A model generated the notes under the pieces. That model made no database searches. It was not told where the DNA came from and worked only from the letters and a program-made list of their open reading frames with translations. From NCBI GenBank assembly GCA_905480545.1, contig CAJQQR010000006.1, positions 1 to 46,465 of the forward strand: a DNA stretch of 46,465 bases, in the 5' to 3' direction. The translations under genes and the position numbers were made by a program. Position 1 is the stretch's first letter; the number at the start of each line of letters is the position of its first letter. Shown piece by piece: positions 27,204 through 36,413 of this stretch. This DNA comes from an uncultured Pirellulaceae bacterium (lineage in GTDB: Bacteria; Planctomycetota; Planctomycetia; Pirellulales; Pirellulaceae).

Positions 27204-27803
27204 TGAATTCCAATTAAATTGACTTGACGGTTTGCATTATTAATCGACTGATTCACCTCAAAATTCCATGTGAATCATCTTTTCCTGGCCACGATTTCGC
27301 AACAGTTTCCCTTCTGTTCTAGCGATTTTTTGAAACACGTTCGACAACGGTCAGTAGAGGTTTCTGTAGGTTTGGCCGGACATCAAATCTTATTGAATAA
27401 CTCACATTTCCATCGTTTGACATTTTTTTTGCAAATAAAAAACCAGCATCGACGAACTAGAAATGTTGCCAAAACCCTTCCATTTCTATGTTTTCTGCTT
27501 AGTTCGATGGTAACGACGCAATCGGATTTTAAAAAAACTGCCAATCCTCTGAGTGCAGTGGCAACAAAAACAAGGCTCGGTCGTACTTATCTTTTGGGTG
27601 AACATTTTGCGTTTGGAATCCCAAAGACTGAAACCGATTACCACCGAAAACGAACAAATGTCGATTCAAATGAAATCTGTTTGAATGCTTAGCAGCACCG
27701 GCTTTCGAGGACAGTTATTTAATGATTGAAACGTCAGCTCAATCCCAAAACGAAGCTTCTGTTGACAAATTACAACCTTTGCACATTCCAATTGAGACGA
27801 ATA
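27204..27803. other. Divergent intergenic region; 140-codon ORF doubtful
   Basis: These 600 bp separate the amylase start from the kinase start. A plus-strand frame at 27270-27692 (140 codons) is open but has an odd composition, no signal peptide and no recognisable domain, so I do not call it. TTGACA at 27762-27767 has no matching -10 box. The region is A/T-rich and must hold promoters for both directions. Confidence 0.35.
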
Positions 27804-29741
27804 ATGAGCCCCGTTGAAATCGCAGATACCAAGGATTGGAATAATTCACCCGCCGGCAATTCACAGCAGTGCACCGGTATTACGAAAGTTAATATGGACG
27901 ATGCAACATGGCGATTTGATTCCGACTTCGAAGTTAAAAATGATTCACACGACAAACGTTGCCGGTTGAAATCATGGGCGAAGGCACTAATTGGATCAGT
28001 GGTCGAGATTGAAACTGCAGAAACCACTGAGAGTTTTCGGTTGCAAAAATTTCTCGGATCAGGTGGCATGGGTAGCGTTTTTGCCGCCGCACCATTGTCC
28101 TCAAATCGGGCAGAGAGCCGATCGTTTGCGGCTGTCAAGATTCTAAAATTTGGCGTGGTCGCAACGGACGCTCCTATGCGTTTTGAAAATGAGCGTTCAA
28201 TCCTTTCCAATCTTTCACATAAAAATATCGTTCGTTTCATCGGTCGCGGTACTGATTCTCAAAAGCGACCTCTGATTGCGATGGAATTATTGGATGGAAC
28301 GACTTTAACTGAGTATTGCAAATCGTCGAATACATCTAGCCGAGATCGATTGAGGCTGTTTTTAGAGGTTTGTAGCGCTGTTCAACATTGTCATAAGAAC
28401 AATGTGATACATCGTGATCTAAAACCGGCAAACATTTTGACGCATTTTGACGGCGAAAGCATCCGAGCCAAGCTGATTGATTTTGGTGTCGCAATAACGA
28501 CAGAATCAACCAAAATTGGCGATGAAAAAGCGGTTAACGCAAAGGCAAAAAGTTCACCTTCAAATAGTTCACAACCTGCAACGTCTCCCAACAAATCGTT
28601 GGTTGGAACGCTTCAATATATGAGCCCCGAACAAGCTTGCCCCAGGGGTGACACAGTCGATCAACGGAGTGACATTTATTCGCTAGGTGTGATTCTTTAT
28701 GAATTACTCGCAGGTGAGCCCCCCGTTTCAAAACGAGCCGTGATGCAAAAAACGATTACCGAAATTATCGACCAAGTCCGCTTCTCCGATCAAAGTCCTG
28801 TAAGCCAAATCGCTAGTGATGTTGAAGACTTAAGTGGTGATTATGGGCAGGCCATCGACTTGATCGTGGAAACCTGTTTAGAGAAAGATCGTGCTGACCG
28901 TTTCGACAACGTTGGACAATTGATTCACTTCGTAAAGCTGACACTAACAGATCCAAAAACAGTTATTGAAGAATTGAATTCGCCACGGAGCTCGTTGATG
29001 ACGTTCTCTGGCCATTCCAAATCGCCGGCGTCGGCGGCCAAGCCCAAACGGTTAATCCAACGCTTGAAGCGAGCAACCGAACAACATTTTTGGAAGGCGA
29101 TTTCAGCATGCTTATTAGTAACACTGTTGATTAGTGGCTTTGGGCGTCGTAGCAACGACACAAATGCAAACACAGCGTCCAAAATCGAGCTACCAGCTGA
29201 TGGCCATGCCGAAGAGATCATTATCGATTCTTTTCAAGGAATTTGCAGCTCAGTTTCTGACGATCAGAAATTGCAAATTCAGATGATTCGTTCCGGTGAC
29301 AAAACATGCGAAACCCCTTCGTTGAAAAACGTGGTTCAACTGGTTGTCGTCGAGAAAAAAGACAACCATCGCGTTTCAACACCTCAGTCAAATCAACCAG
29401 ACGCTGATTCGGTCCAACCGCTACTCAAAGCCAATCGTAAGCAGCTATTGATTCAGGGACCGAACGATACGTATCATTTCGTTTCTGACAACAAGACTGT
29501 GCAGCGTAAAGTCGAATGGATGTGCCGACCTGAATTGGAATGCCAATTAGCTGAAAAAATCCAGCTTCATGCTGCAGGTGAATCCCGTCAGACGACAATT
29601 GAAACCGTGACCAAGGCCATTGAGTCCATCGCGAATTCTGAACAGTTGCATCACTTGAAAGCCTTGTTGTCACCGATTCCAGCCGAACTTCGAACGAAAC
29701 TGGAACAACATAACTGTGAAAACGAGTGGCACAGTTTTTAA
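27804..29741 (+). CDS. Membrane Ser/Thr protein kinase
   Basis: A 645-residue protein; ATG 27804 is preferred, as the upstream extension to TTG 27726 looks non-coding. After an N-terminal segment of about 77 residues the kinase domain covers about 78-380: GSGGMGSVFAA, Lys112 in AAVKILKF, HRDLKPANIL (Asp205), DFGVAI (Asp227), GTLQYMSPEQA, and SDIYSLGVILYELLAGE. An insertion of about 30 Ser/Lys/Ala-rich residues (near 235-265) sits in the activation segment before GTLQYMSPEQ. A transmembrane helix lies at about 431-447, followed by a roughly 200-residue extracytoplasmic domain with no recognised fold. No sigma factor or PASTA domain is linked. It should signal from the envelope to cytoplasmic targets. 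Confidence 0.92.
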   Translation: MSPVEIADTKDWNNSPAGNSQQCTGITKVNMDDATWRFDSDFEVKNDSHDKRCRLKSWAKALIGSVVEIETAETTESFRLQKFLGSGGMGSVFAAAPLSSNRAESRSFAAVKILKFGVVATDAPMRFENERSILSNLSHKNIVRFIGRGTDSQKRPLIAMELLDGTTLTEYCKSSNTSSRDRLRLFLEVCSAVQHCHKNNVIHRDLKPANILTHFDGESIRAKLIDFGVAITTESTKIGDEKAVNAKAKSSPSNSSQPATSPNKSLVGTLQYMSPEQACPRGDTVDQRSDIYSLGVILYELLAGEPPVSKRAVMQKTITEIIDQVRFSDQSPVSQIASDVEDLSGDYGQAIDLIVETCLEKDRADRFDNVGQLIHFVKLTLTDPKTVIEELNSPRSSLMTFSGHSKSPASAAKPKRLIQRLKRATEQHFWKAISACLLVTLLISGFGRRSNDTNANTASKIELPADGHAEEIIIDSFQGICSSVSDDQKLQIQMIRSGDKTCETPSLKNVVQLVVVEKKDNHRVSTPQSNQPDADSVQPLLKANRKQLLIQGPNDTYHFVSDNKTVQRKVEWMCRPELECQLAEKIQLHAAGESRQTTIETVTKAIESIANSEQLHHLKALLSPIPAELRTKLEQHNCENEWHSF

Positions 29742-30196
29742 ATCTCGAGTTTACGGTCTTGCGGTATTAATTCCCGCCTCGGGTACTGGACAGAACATCC
29801 GACCAAGAAAAATCGTCCATTGATTACGAGCAAAGTCAATCGTTCATGCGTTCGTCCTGAGCTTGCACCCAACGCTATCTGGCAAATTATGGAATGAGCC
29901 AGGCCTTAGCGAAAGTCCAATCTTCATATCATAATTTCACAGGCAGGAAACAAATGCAATTCTGCTGTTGCCATTGAACGGCATCAACCAGATTGAGTGC
30001 GATTTGATTCGAAATGTTTGAAGAATTCTCCAAGAATCGGTCCGGATTCATTTTCTCTGCTGTGGCTAAGATGAAATCCAAATCGTTGCGGCCATACCTC
30101 GAGTCTCTAACTCCCTGGATTCGACGATTAGCCCGTCAAAATGAAGTCCAAGCATGGTTACTTTGATAAACCAAATTGACAATTGGCGTTATCGCC
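29742..30196. other. Convergent intergenic region, no convincing gene
   Basis: About 455 bp between two convergent stop codons. No ORF of note, no tRNA-like fold and no strong terminator hairpin with T-run were found. Confidence 0.3.
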
Positions 30197-32650
30197 CTAA
30201 ATCCCACGATAGAAGAGGTTGGACATGAACAACTCGACGATCACAATCACGCCAAAGATGGTCAGCAACAATGGAAAAAACTTCTTGCCCTCGCGAACAT
30301 AACTTTGTTCACGAACAATATCCTCTTTCGACTTGGCAAGTTTGTAACGTCCCATGCCCAACGATTCATCCAACGTCTTTTCGTTGATTTGCGTCAAATC
30401 CGTATCGTCGCGGGAAAGATTAACACTAAAACCGCGTCTCGAATTCGAGACACCGACAGCCTTCAAACGATAATTTCCTGGGGTCTCAGTAAAACGGTAT
30501 CGAATTTCGTTTTCGACAACGACGAGATCACTTGGCTCTTCATTTCGCGGAGGATAGAGCAAGAACTCTCTTTCCTTGATCGTTCCGTCTGATTTCGTTA
30601 ATTCGCGAAGCACGACGTTTTCGCCAACCTGATAGTTCAAACGATTATTCTTCGATGAAACAAGATAGCCAGCAACTTGGTCGATCAAAAGTGCCGCCGG
30701 CCACCATTCACCGTTGGTCAAGTCATTCCACCGTGCCCGACCAACGACTCGCCCCGGCTCGGTGAATGGAGTCAAAATCGTCAAAGCTTTTCCGTCACCA
30801 ATTTTTCGATCGATAACGGCGGGTTGGTTATTCGAGAAACGCAAAATTGTTCTTAAATTCGCCGGTTCAAATTCTGAATCGATCAAGCCCCAATGTTGGT
30901 AGATTTCGAAATCACGCCAAACGTCTTCCGTTTCGAACCGTTTATACTTCGCCATAACGGGGTGGCTGTAATCTGCATTGGAAAAGAATACCGACGGTGG
31001 CGTCCACACTTCAGTTAGCTCTCCGCCGAGCAGTTGTTGGGCTTCTGGCGAACCGAAACTGTCATCAACGCCAAACCCGGTTTTTGCGTTTTCCCCCAAC
31101 AGCACGGCAACGCCGCCGCCAGCCGATGCAAACTTCTTCAAATTTGTCCAAGCGGTATCTGGCATCGGCTTGGGATCAAGTAAAAACACGGCGGAATAAT
31201 CGCTAAGTTTTTGGTCGAGCAAACCTTCTTGGTCAATGATGATGCAATCGTATTTTGCTTGGCCCATTTCGACCAACTCATCCGGTGAAAGTACAACGGA
31301 AACCGTTTCCGCTGAAACGTCGTTTTCCAACTCATCTGTCTTAACTGGTCGAACGAGCAATATTTTCCATGGCTCGCGCACGTCGATGGTAAAGTACCGT
31401 TCATTATCGATTGCGAGAGAATCAGCACCTTGAATTCGAACTACACCGTGATGGACACCGTTCGAAAGATCGTTCACGGAGAAACTCGTTTCAGCAACGC
31501 CATTCTCTTCAATAGAAATCGCGGCGATGCGCAGGCGTTTTTCCTCCGGTAAGATTGTCTTTCCATCCCGGCGACTTGGGCGGCGAGGGTCAACTTTATC
31601 CATGACCAACTCAAGTGGCCGCTCACCGGGTGGACCGTAGCGCAATGTGCGAACCAATAAATTGATTCCGCCCCCAACGGCCATCGTCTCGGAGCTAAGT
31701 TCTAATTCATCCAATTGATAATTGGTCGGATTTTCGACGCTGATATCAACAAGGTAGACCGAAATATCTTTCAAATCATTCAGCCGAAGCTGCAGTTGTT
31801 TGGACCGTTTCGATTGCCAACTCTTCAACGTCATATCCGTAAAGATATAGATTTCTCGCGGCTTGTTTTCCTTCTGCTCGCCCGTCTCCAGAAAATCAAT
31901 CGCGGCATTCATGCGATCGGGGATCGAAACGGAATTTGACGCAATCGACAAGGACGAAATCCGTTTTGCTGCAGCGGCAACATCGACCGAATTAAACGGC
32001 TCATCCGCCGACGAGTCAACGATGCAAATATCACTATCATCCGGAAGTTCCCGAACGAGCCAATCGGCCAAACCCTGCGCTTCAGCCAAACGTGATTCCG
32101 CCTGAGCAAATTGATCCCCCTCAGTTTGCCTCGCGATTTCATAGAGCATACGCGGCGAAGTATCGATGATTAATACAGCAGAAACGGGCGATTGATCATT
32201 GCCCAATGCTGCCACCGGGTTGTCACTGACGGCCGAGAAATAGATCGACCCAATCGTTCCAACGACGCCCACAAATACCGTCGCGATCATTCCAAATAAT
32301 AATTTCGGGACGGGCCGGCTGACGTAAACCACAATCGCCATAATTGCAAACAATAGTAACGCGATTCCACTGAGTCCACCGATCGTCAGCCACGTTCCAA
32401 ATAAGTTACTGGCGACGCTGGGTTGGGCAAAAGCCAAGGCAACCAGAAAGATCCCGATACATCGCAGCAAAAGCAACAGCCAATGACGCACTCGTAGCCT
32501 GCGTTGGTTAGTGCTAATCCGTTCCTTCACAAATCGTAACGCCGGAAAAACAAAATTCTTCGGCTTTTGCTGCATAATTAGATGCAAAACGATCGGTACG
32601 GCGATAAGACAGGCCCCTGCCGCGATCAATAGTGGACTGGCAAACGCCAT
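30197..32650 (-). CDS. BatA-like N-terminal domain membrane protein with vWA-like region
   Basis: An 817-residue protein from ATG 32650. The N-terminus is a BatA-type double membrane segment (PF07584): PLLIAAGACLIAVPIVLHLI, then FPALRFVKERIS and VRHWLLLLLRCIGIFLVALA. Two further hydrophobic helices follow at about 92-140. A von Willebrand A-like region begins near 155 (SAVLIIDTSPRM, with the weak MIDAS-like DTSP). A long periplasmic part ends in a C-terminal membrane helix (FPLLLTIFGVIVIVELFMSNLF). Such proteins partner with DUF58 and MoxR ATPases in complexes thought to aid metalloprotein or envelope assembly. The start lies 4 nt after the DUF58 stop, with AGG-rich sequence before it, so the pair is an operon. 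Confidence 0.88.
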   Translation of the reverse strand: MAFASPLLIAAGACLIAVPIVLHLIMQQKPKNFVFPALRFVKERISTNQRRLRVRHWLLLLLRCIGIFLVALAFAQPSVASNLFGTWLTIGGLSGIALLLFAIMAIVVYVSRPVPKLLFGMIATVFVGVVGTIGSIYFSAVSDNPVAALGNDQSPVSAVLIIDTSPRMLYEIARQTEGDQFAQAESRLAEAQGLADWLVRELPDDSDICIVDSSADEPFNSVDVAAAAKRISSLSIASNSVSIPDRMNAAIDFLETGEQKENKPREIYIFTDMTLKSWQSKRSKQLQLRLNDLKDISVYLVDISVENPTNYQLDELELSSETMAVGGGINLLVRTLRYGPPGERPLELVMDKVDPRRPSRRDGKTILPEEKRLRIAAISIEENGVAETSFSVNDLSNGVHHGVVRIQGADSLAIDNERYFTIDVREPWKILLVRPVKTDELENDVSAETVSVVLSPDELVEMGQAKYDCIIIDQEGLLDQKLSDYSAVFLLDPKPMPDTAWTNLKKFASAGGGVAVLLGENAKTGFGVDDSFGSPEAQQLLGGELTEVWTPPSVFFSNADYSHPVMAKYKRFETEDVWRDFEIYQHWGLIDSEFEPANLRTILRFSNNQPAVIDRKIGDGKALTILTPFTEPGRVVGRARWNDLTNGEWWPAALLIDQVAGYLVSSKNNRLNYQVGENVVLRELTKSDGTIKEREFLLYPPRNEEPSDLVVVENEIRYRFTETPGNYRLKAVGVSNSRRGFSVNLSRDDTDLTQINEKTLDESLGMGRYKLAKSKEDIVREQSYVREGKKFFPLLLTIFGVIVIVELFMSNLFYRGI

Positions 32651-32654
32651 TTAC

Positions 32655-33551
32655 TTACCTACCTCGCAACCGACGTTTCATGAGATACTCCGTTAATGCT
32701 TTGTCAAATGGCATGCTCGTATCCAGCGGAACATAATCCACACCGGACCTCAAACAATCTTTCTTATATCGGCTTCGAAAGCCTTCGATTTCATCAACGT
32801 ATTCCCGTCGAAAACCCGCAGCGTCAACCTTCACAAAATCTTGATCTTCTGGATTCTCAAGTCGGCACATTCCGTCAAACGGAAACGCAACCTCAGCTTC
32901 GTCCAGGATGTGGAATAAAATCACGTCGTTGCCACCATGTCGGAGATGCATTAACGATTGCAAGACCGGTTCTGGATCGACAAGCAAATCGGAGAAGATC
33001 ATCACTAGGCTCTTGTGTTTAATCATTGCCGAAAGTTGGTGAATCGCATGCGCGACATCCGTTTCGCCCGTCGGCTTGATTCTTGAAAGTAAAGAAATGA
33101 CGTTACCAAGTTGCGAGCGTTTTGACTTGGGCGGAATGCTCTCTCGAATCTTTTGGTCAAACGTAATCAGACCAACCGGGTCTTGTTGCGACACCATTAA
33201 GTAACAAAGTGATGCGGCAAGGCAAACCGCATATTCAAATTTTGTCATGGCTTGCCGATGGGTGTAGTCCATCGACTCACTCAAGTCCATCATCAAAAAG
33301 CCAGTGATATTGGTCTCGGCCTCAAACTTCTTCACATAGTACTTGTCGGTCTTCGCATACGCCTGCCAATCAATGTCGGCTGGATTATCACCATGAGTGT
33401 ATTTGCGGTGCTCACTGAATTCGACCGAATAGCCTTGATACGGACTACTGTGCAATCCCTGCATAAACCCTCTCACAACGTACTGGGCGCGCAAATCGAG
33501 ACGTTTGATTTGGTTAATGACTTCGGGTTTTAAATAGTTGTCGACCGGCAT
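32655..33551 (-). CDS. DUF58 domain (vWA-like) protein
   Basis: A 298-residue cytoplasmic protein from ATG 33551. The DUF58 signature (PF01882) is EFSEHRKYTHGDNPADIDWQ followed by YAKTDKYYVKKFEAETN. A vWA-type MIDAS segment, DLSESMDYTH, lies around residue 94, and later VMIFSDLLVD. Families of this kind work with a MoxR AAA+ ATPase and membrane BatA/BatB-like proteins. Here BatA follows directly (4-nt gap), but no MoxR gene lies upstream: 33552-34147 has no ATPase. Either the ATPase is encoded elsewhere or the pair has been separated from it. Confidence 0.92.
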   Translation of the reverse strand: MPVDNYLKPEVINQIKRLDLRAQYVVRGFMQGLHSSPYQGYSVEFSEHRKYTHGDNPADIDWQAYAKTDKYYVKKFEAETNITGFLMMDLSESMDYTHRQAMTKFEYAVCLAASLCYLMVSQQDPVGLITFDQKIRESIPPKSKRSQLGNVISLLSRIKPTGETDVAHAIHQLSAMIKHKSLVMIFSDLLVDPEPVLQSLMHLRHGGNDVILFHILDEAEVAFPFDGMCRLENPEDQDFVKVDAAGFRREYVDEIEGFRSRYKKDCLRSGVDYVPLDTSMPFDKALTEYLMKRRLRGR

Positions 33552-34147
33552 ATCCGTATTTTAGGTCATTTTTCACAACGGCAAGAGAAGGTGTTTGGCT
33601 CAGATGCTCTGATGTCGCCAATGGCTCCCAGCTTTAAGAAGGTTTTGATAGGTCTGAGTGTTCCAACATCTGATCGCCAGTGATCTGCGTTCAAGTGGGA
33701 ATATTGACGCCCGGTCGGAATGACCGGCAAAATTGAATCTTTCGTAACCTGCGAATTGTGATCAACGGCCGCTTTTGCGAATCCAAAACCATAAGCAAGC
33801 GGATTTTGCTCAAACAACATCCACGCCTTGGCGATTGTTTTTCCTTTGGAAGCAAGCCATTCCAAAAATAAATCCAATGGAGAACCGGTACGAAGAACAG
33901 ATTCTTGCGGAAGTTGCACAGATTCTCTTCGTCATGTTCGGAATCGACAAGCAAGGAAGATCACGCCAAACACCACATTGGCCGGTGATTTGTTCCTCGA
34001 TGAACGAAATCGGGTCGTAAAACGCTGAATCCGAACTATTTTTCGAAAACTCGTTAAAAATGTTAGGTGATTGCCGAGCAGTTTATCGGAATTCATAATA
34101 AGAGCAAAACTGAGACATTCCCCCGCATAATTGCAATCGGAGAATCG
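33552..34147. other. Divergent intergenic region, no convincing gene
   Basis: About 600 bp between the DUF58 start and the DUF1549 gene start. Minus-strand frames 33566-33919 (117 codons) and 33691-33954 (87 codons) overlap in different registers and neither shows a domain; the first has fairly protein-like composition and could be a short hypothetical gene or a remnant, but support is weak. The region must contain promoters for both flanking operons. Confidence 0.35.
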
Positions 34148-36298
34148 ATGAGACGGATTGGCAACTTCATAGTGTTTGGCATTTTGAGCTTCTCGTGTGG
34201 CAGCTTTTTATCGCCTTCATCAGCAAATGACGAAACCGTTGCGACCACGAAAACGATTGCGGTCGAGACAGTTAAGGTAAAACCCACTGGACGCGGGTCT
34301 GCAATGTCGGTGGCAAAGACTCTCGAAATCAGTAAAAAAATTGATTCGCTTGTAGAAAAACAGTTGCTGGAAAAGGAGCTTTCACCGAACGCGCCGGCTT
34401 CTGATGAAATTTTTGTTCGTCGAATTTATTTGGACGTGATTGGCCGGATTCCAACCCAGAAAGAAACAGTTGAGTTTTTACGCGATCCGTCAAAGAAGAA
34501 ACGTCAGCATCTAATCGATAAACTATTGGACTCAGAAGGTTTTGTCAGTCACCAGTTCAATTTCATCGCCGATCTTCTTCGAATCAAGTCTCGTTTGAGA
34601 AATATACCGGGCGGGCCTTACGTTGATTTCGTCAAGGAATCAATCCGCGAAAACAAACCGTACGACGAATTCGTTCGTGAACTTTTGAGTTCAGAAGGAT
34701 ACTACGCCGAGCGGGGAAATGGTGCACTTGGCTACTATCTTCGCGACTATGGCATGCCCGAGGACAACATGTCAAACACCGTCCGAGTCTTCTTGGGTAC
34801 TCGTTTGGAGTGTGCTCAATGCCATGATCACCCGTTTGACGTGTGGACACAACGCGACTATTTCGAAATGGTCGCGTTCACCGGCGGCGTTTTGATGCGT
34901 CTCACCCCACCCATCGAGGGTGCGAATGATCTTCGGCAAATGGCACGCAAAGGAGAAATTGACGAATCAACTCGAAGAAACTTGCAAAATATCCTGCGAC
35001 CGCTTGGGTACGGCGTCCAAGGAACCGGGACGGGCGTTGCACGTCTTCCAGACGATTATCAGGCAGACAACGGTAAACCCGACGAAATTGTCACCGCCAA
35101 AACCATGTTTGAGAAGAAGGGGCTGGTCATTCCCGAACTGCCGAAAATGAACGCGAAAAACAAGCGCCGAAAGAAAAACAATCGGGGACAGGTCAACGGT
35201 GCGAAACACGTCGATTCGCGATTGGCTTATGCAGAATGGATGACCGCAGCGGACAATCCACGCTTTACGACGGTGATCGCCAACCGAATGTGGAAGCGAG
35301 CGATGGGAGTCGGTCTAATTGAACCGGTCGATATCATCACCGAAGAGACCAAAGCATCCAATCCAGAGCTGATGAATTTTCTCAGTGAGCAGATGGTCGA
35401 CATGAATTTCGATTTGAAACAATTTTTGAGGACCGTCTACAACAGTAAGACTTATCAAAGAGAAGCTTGTATCTCCGACGCTGAAGAGCCAACCGAATAC
35501 ACGTTCCGCGGACCACTACTACGACGAATGTCTGGGGAACAGATTTGGGATTCTCTTATGACGATGACCGTGGACAATATCGACAACAGAACGGGGGGAG
35601 ATAGCAATCGAGCCTATGGCATGGACGTTCACACAATGTACGACAAAACGTCGAAAATGTCGGCCGATGAAATCCTCGATCTGGCAAAGCTTGATCGGAA
35701 AGAAGTGGCCAAGATGTTCCGCAGCACCGATGCGAAAGAGCAACTTCGCCAAGAGACGGAATTCAAGCGAAGCTACGCAAAATACACCAAAAAGGTCAAT
35801 GCACTAAAAGCCCAACAGAAAAAGGCTCAAAAACAACGAAATTGGGATCGGCTTCGCGAATTGCGTGATGAATTACAAGCTCTGATGAAAAAGCGCCCCA
35901 GGCAGAACGGCAAGTACTCACGCGGTCTCGTTCGTGCTTCCGAGCTTCCTTCACCAGCACCAGCCGGACATTTGGCAAGGGAATTCGGGCAGTCAGATCG
36001 TGAACAAATCGAAAACTCGAACAAGGAGCCGGCAGTTACCCAAGTGTTGAATCTGATGAACGGATTCGTTTCTAAATACGTTTCCACCAACCCAAACAGC
36101 CCGTTAATGGCTGGAATTGAACGTGCAAAGGAAACATCTGACAAAGTGGATTCCGTCTTCTTAACAATCCTAAACCGTTACCCCACCGAACAGGAGAAGT
36201 CGATTTGGCTGAATGACACCTCATCCGATGGGCGAATCCTGGCTCAGGATTTGATTTGGACCTTGGTCAACAACAGTGAATTCCTTTTCGTCCAATAG
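34148..36298 (+). CDS. Exported DUF1549/DUF1553 protein
   Basis: Start ATG 34148, preceded by GGAG; the GTG at 34067 is less likely. The 716-residue protein has an N-terminal signal segment (MRRIGNFIVFGILSFSCGSF). The DUF1549 domain (PF07583) follows with DEIFVRRIYLDVIGRIPT and LECAQCHDHPFDVW, whose CxxCH (Cys222, Cys225, His226) is the heme-like motif usual for this family. The DUF1553 domain (PF07587) covers the C-terminal half, with DSRLAYAEWM, RMWKRAMGVGLIEPVD and ILNRYPTEQE. A Lys/Arg-rich coiled stretch lies near residues 555-605. Pairs of DUF1549/1553 and DUF1501 genes are a planctomycete hallmark; their role is unknown, with proposed links to polymer breakdown. The DUF1501 gene follows after 115 bp. 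Confidence 0.92.
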   Translation: MRRIGNFIVFGILSFSCGSFLSPSSANDETVATTKTIAVETVKVKPTGRGSAMSVAKTLEISKKIDSLVEKQLLEKELSPNAPASDEIFVRRIYLDVIGRIPTQKETVEFLRDPSKKKRQHLIDKLLDSEGFVSHQFNFIADLLRIKSRLRNIPGGPYVDFVKESIRENKPYDEFVRELLSSEGYYAERGNGALGYYLRDYGMPEDNMSNTVRVFLGTRLECAQCHDHPFDVWTQRDYFEMVAFTGGVLMRLTPPIEGANDLRQMARKGEIDESTRRNLQNILRPLGYGVQGTGTGVARLPDDYQADNGKPDEIVTAKTMFEKKGLVIPELPKMNAKNKRRKKNNRGQVNGAKHVDSRLAYAEWMTAADNPRFTTVIANRMWKRAMGVGLIEPVDIITEETKASNPELMNFLSEQMVDMNFDLKQFLRTVYNSKTYQREACISDAEEPTEYTFRGPLLRRMSGEQIWDSLMTMTVDNIDNRTGGDSNRAYGMDVHTMYDKTSKMSADEILDLAKLDRKEVAKMFRSTDAKEQLRQETEFKRSYAKYTKKVNALKAQQKKAQKQRNWDRLRELRDELQALMKKRPRQNGKYSRGLVRASELPSPAPAGHLAREFGQSDREQIENSNKEPAVTQVLNLMNGFVSKYVSTNPNSPLMAGIERAKETSDKVDSVFLTILNRYPTEQEKSIWLNDTSSDGRILAQDLIWTLVNNSEFLFVQ

Positions 36299-36316
36299 TT
36301 TTTTAAGAACCAATGC

Positions 36317-36332
36317 TGACCCAAAAGGGTCA
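36317..36332 (+). other. Small perfect hairpin between DUF1549 and DUF1501 genes
   Basis: TGACCC-AAAA-GGGTCA makes a perfect 6-bp stem with a four-base loop 18 nt after the DUF1549/1553 stop. No T-run follows. It may trim or stabilise the intercistronic mRNA, or be chance. Confidence 0.4.
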
Positions 36333-36413
36333 ACGCGAATTCCGCTTCGATCATTCGACGAGAGAGTTCGATTTTAGATATTCAGAAAATTCGTTTTCAA
36401 ACAGGAAGCATCA

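Noticed and set aside
27270..27692. 140-codon plus-strand ORF between the amylase and kinase genes
   Set aside because: Odd composition, no ribosome binding site, no signal peptide and no domain; the region is better read as a double promoter region.
34067..34147. GTG start extending the DUF1549/1553 protein by 27 residues
   Set aside because: The extension is not signal-like, while ATG 34148 has GGAG upstream and opens a proper signal segment.
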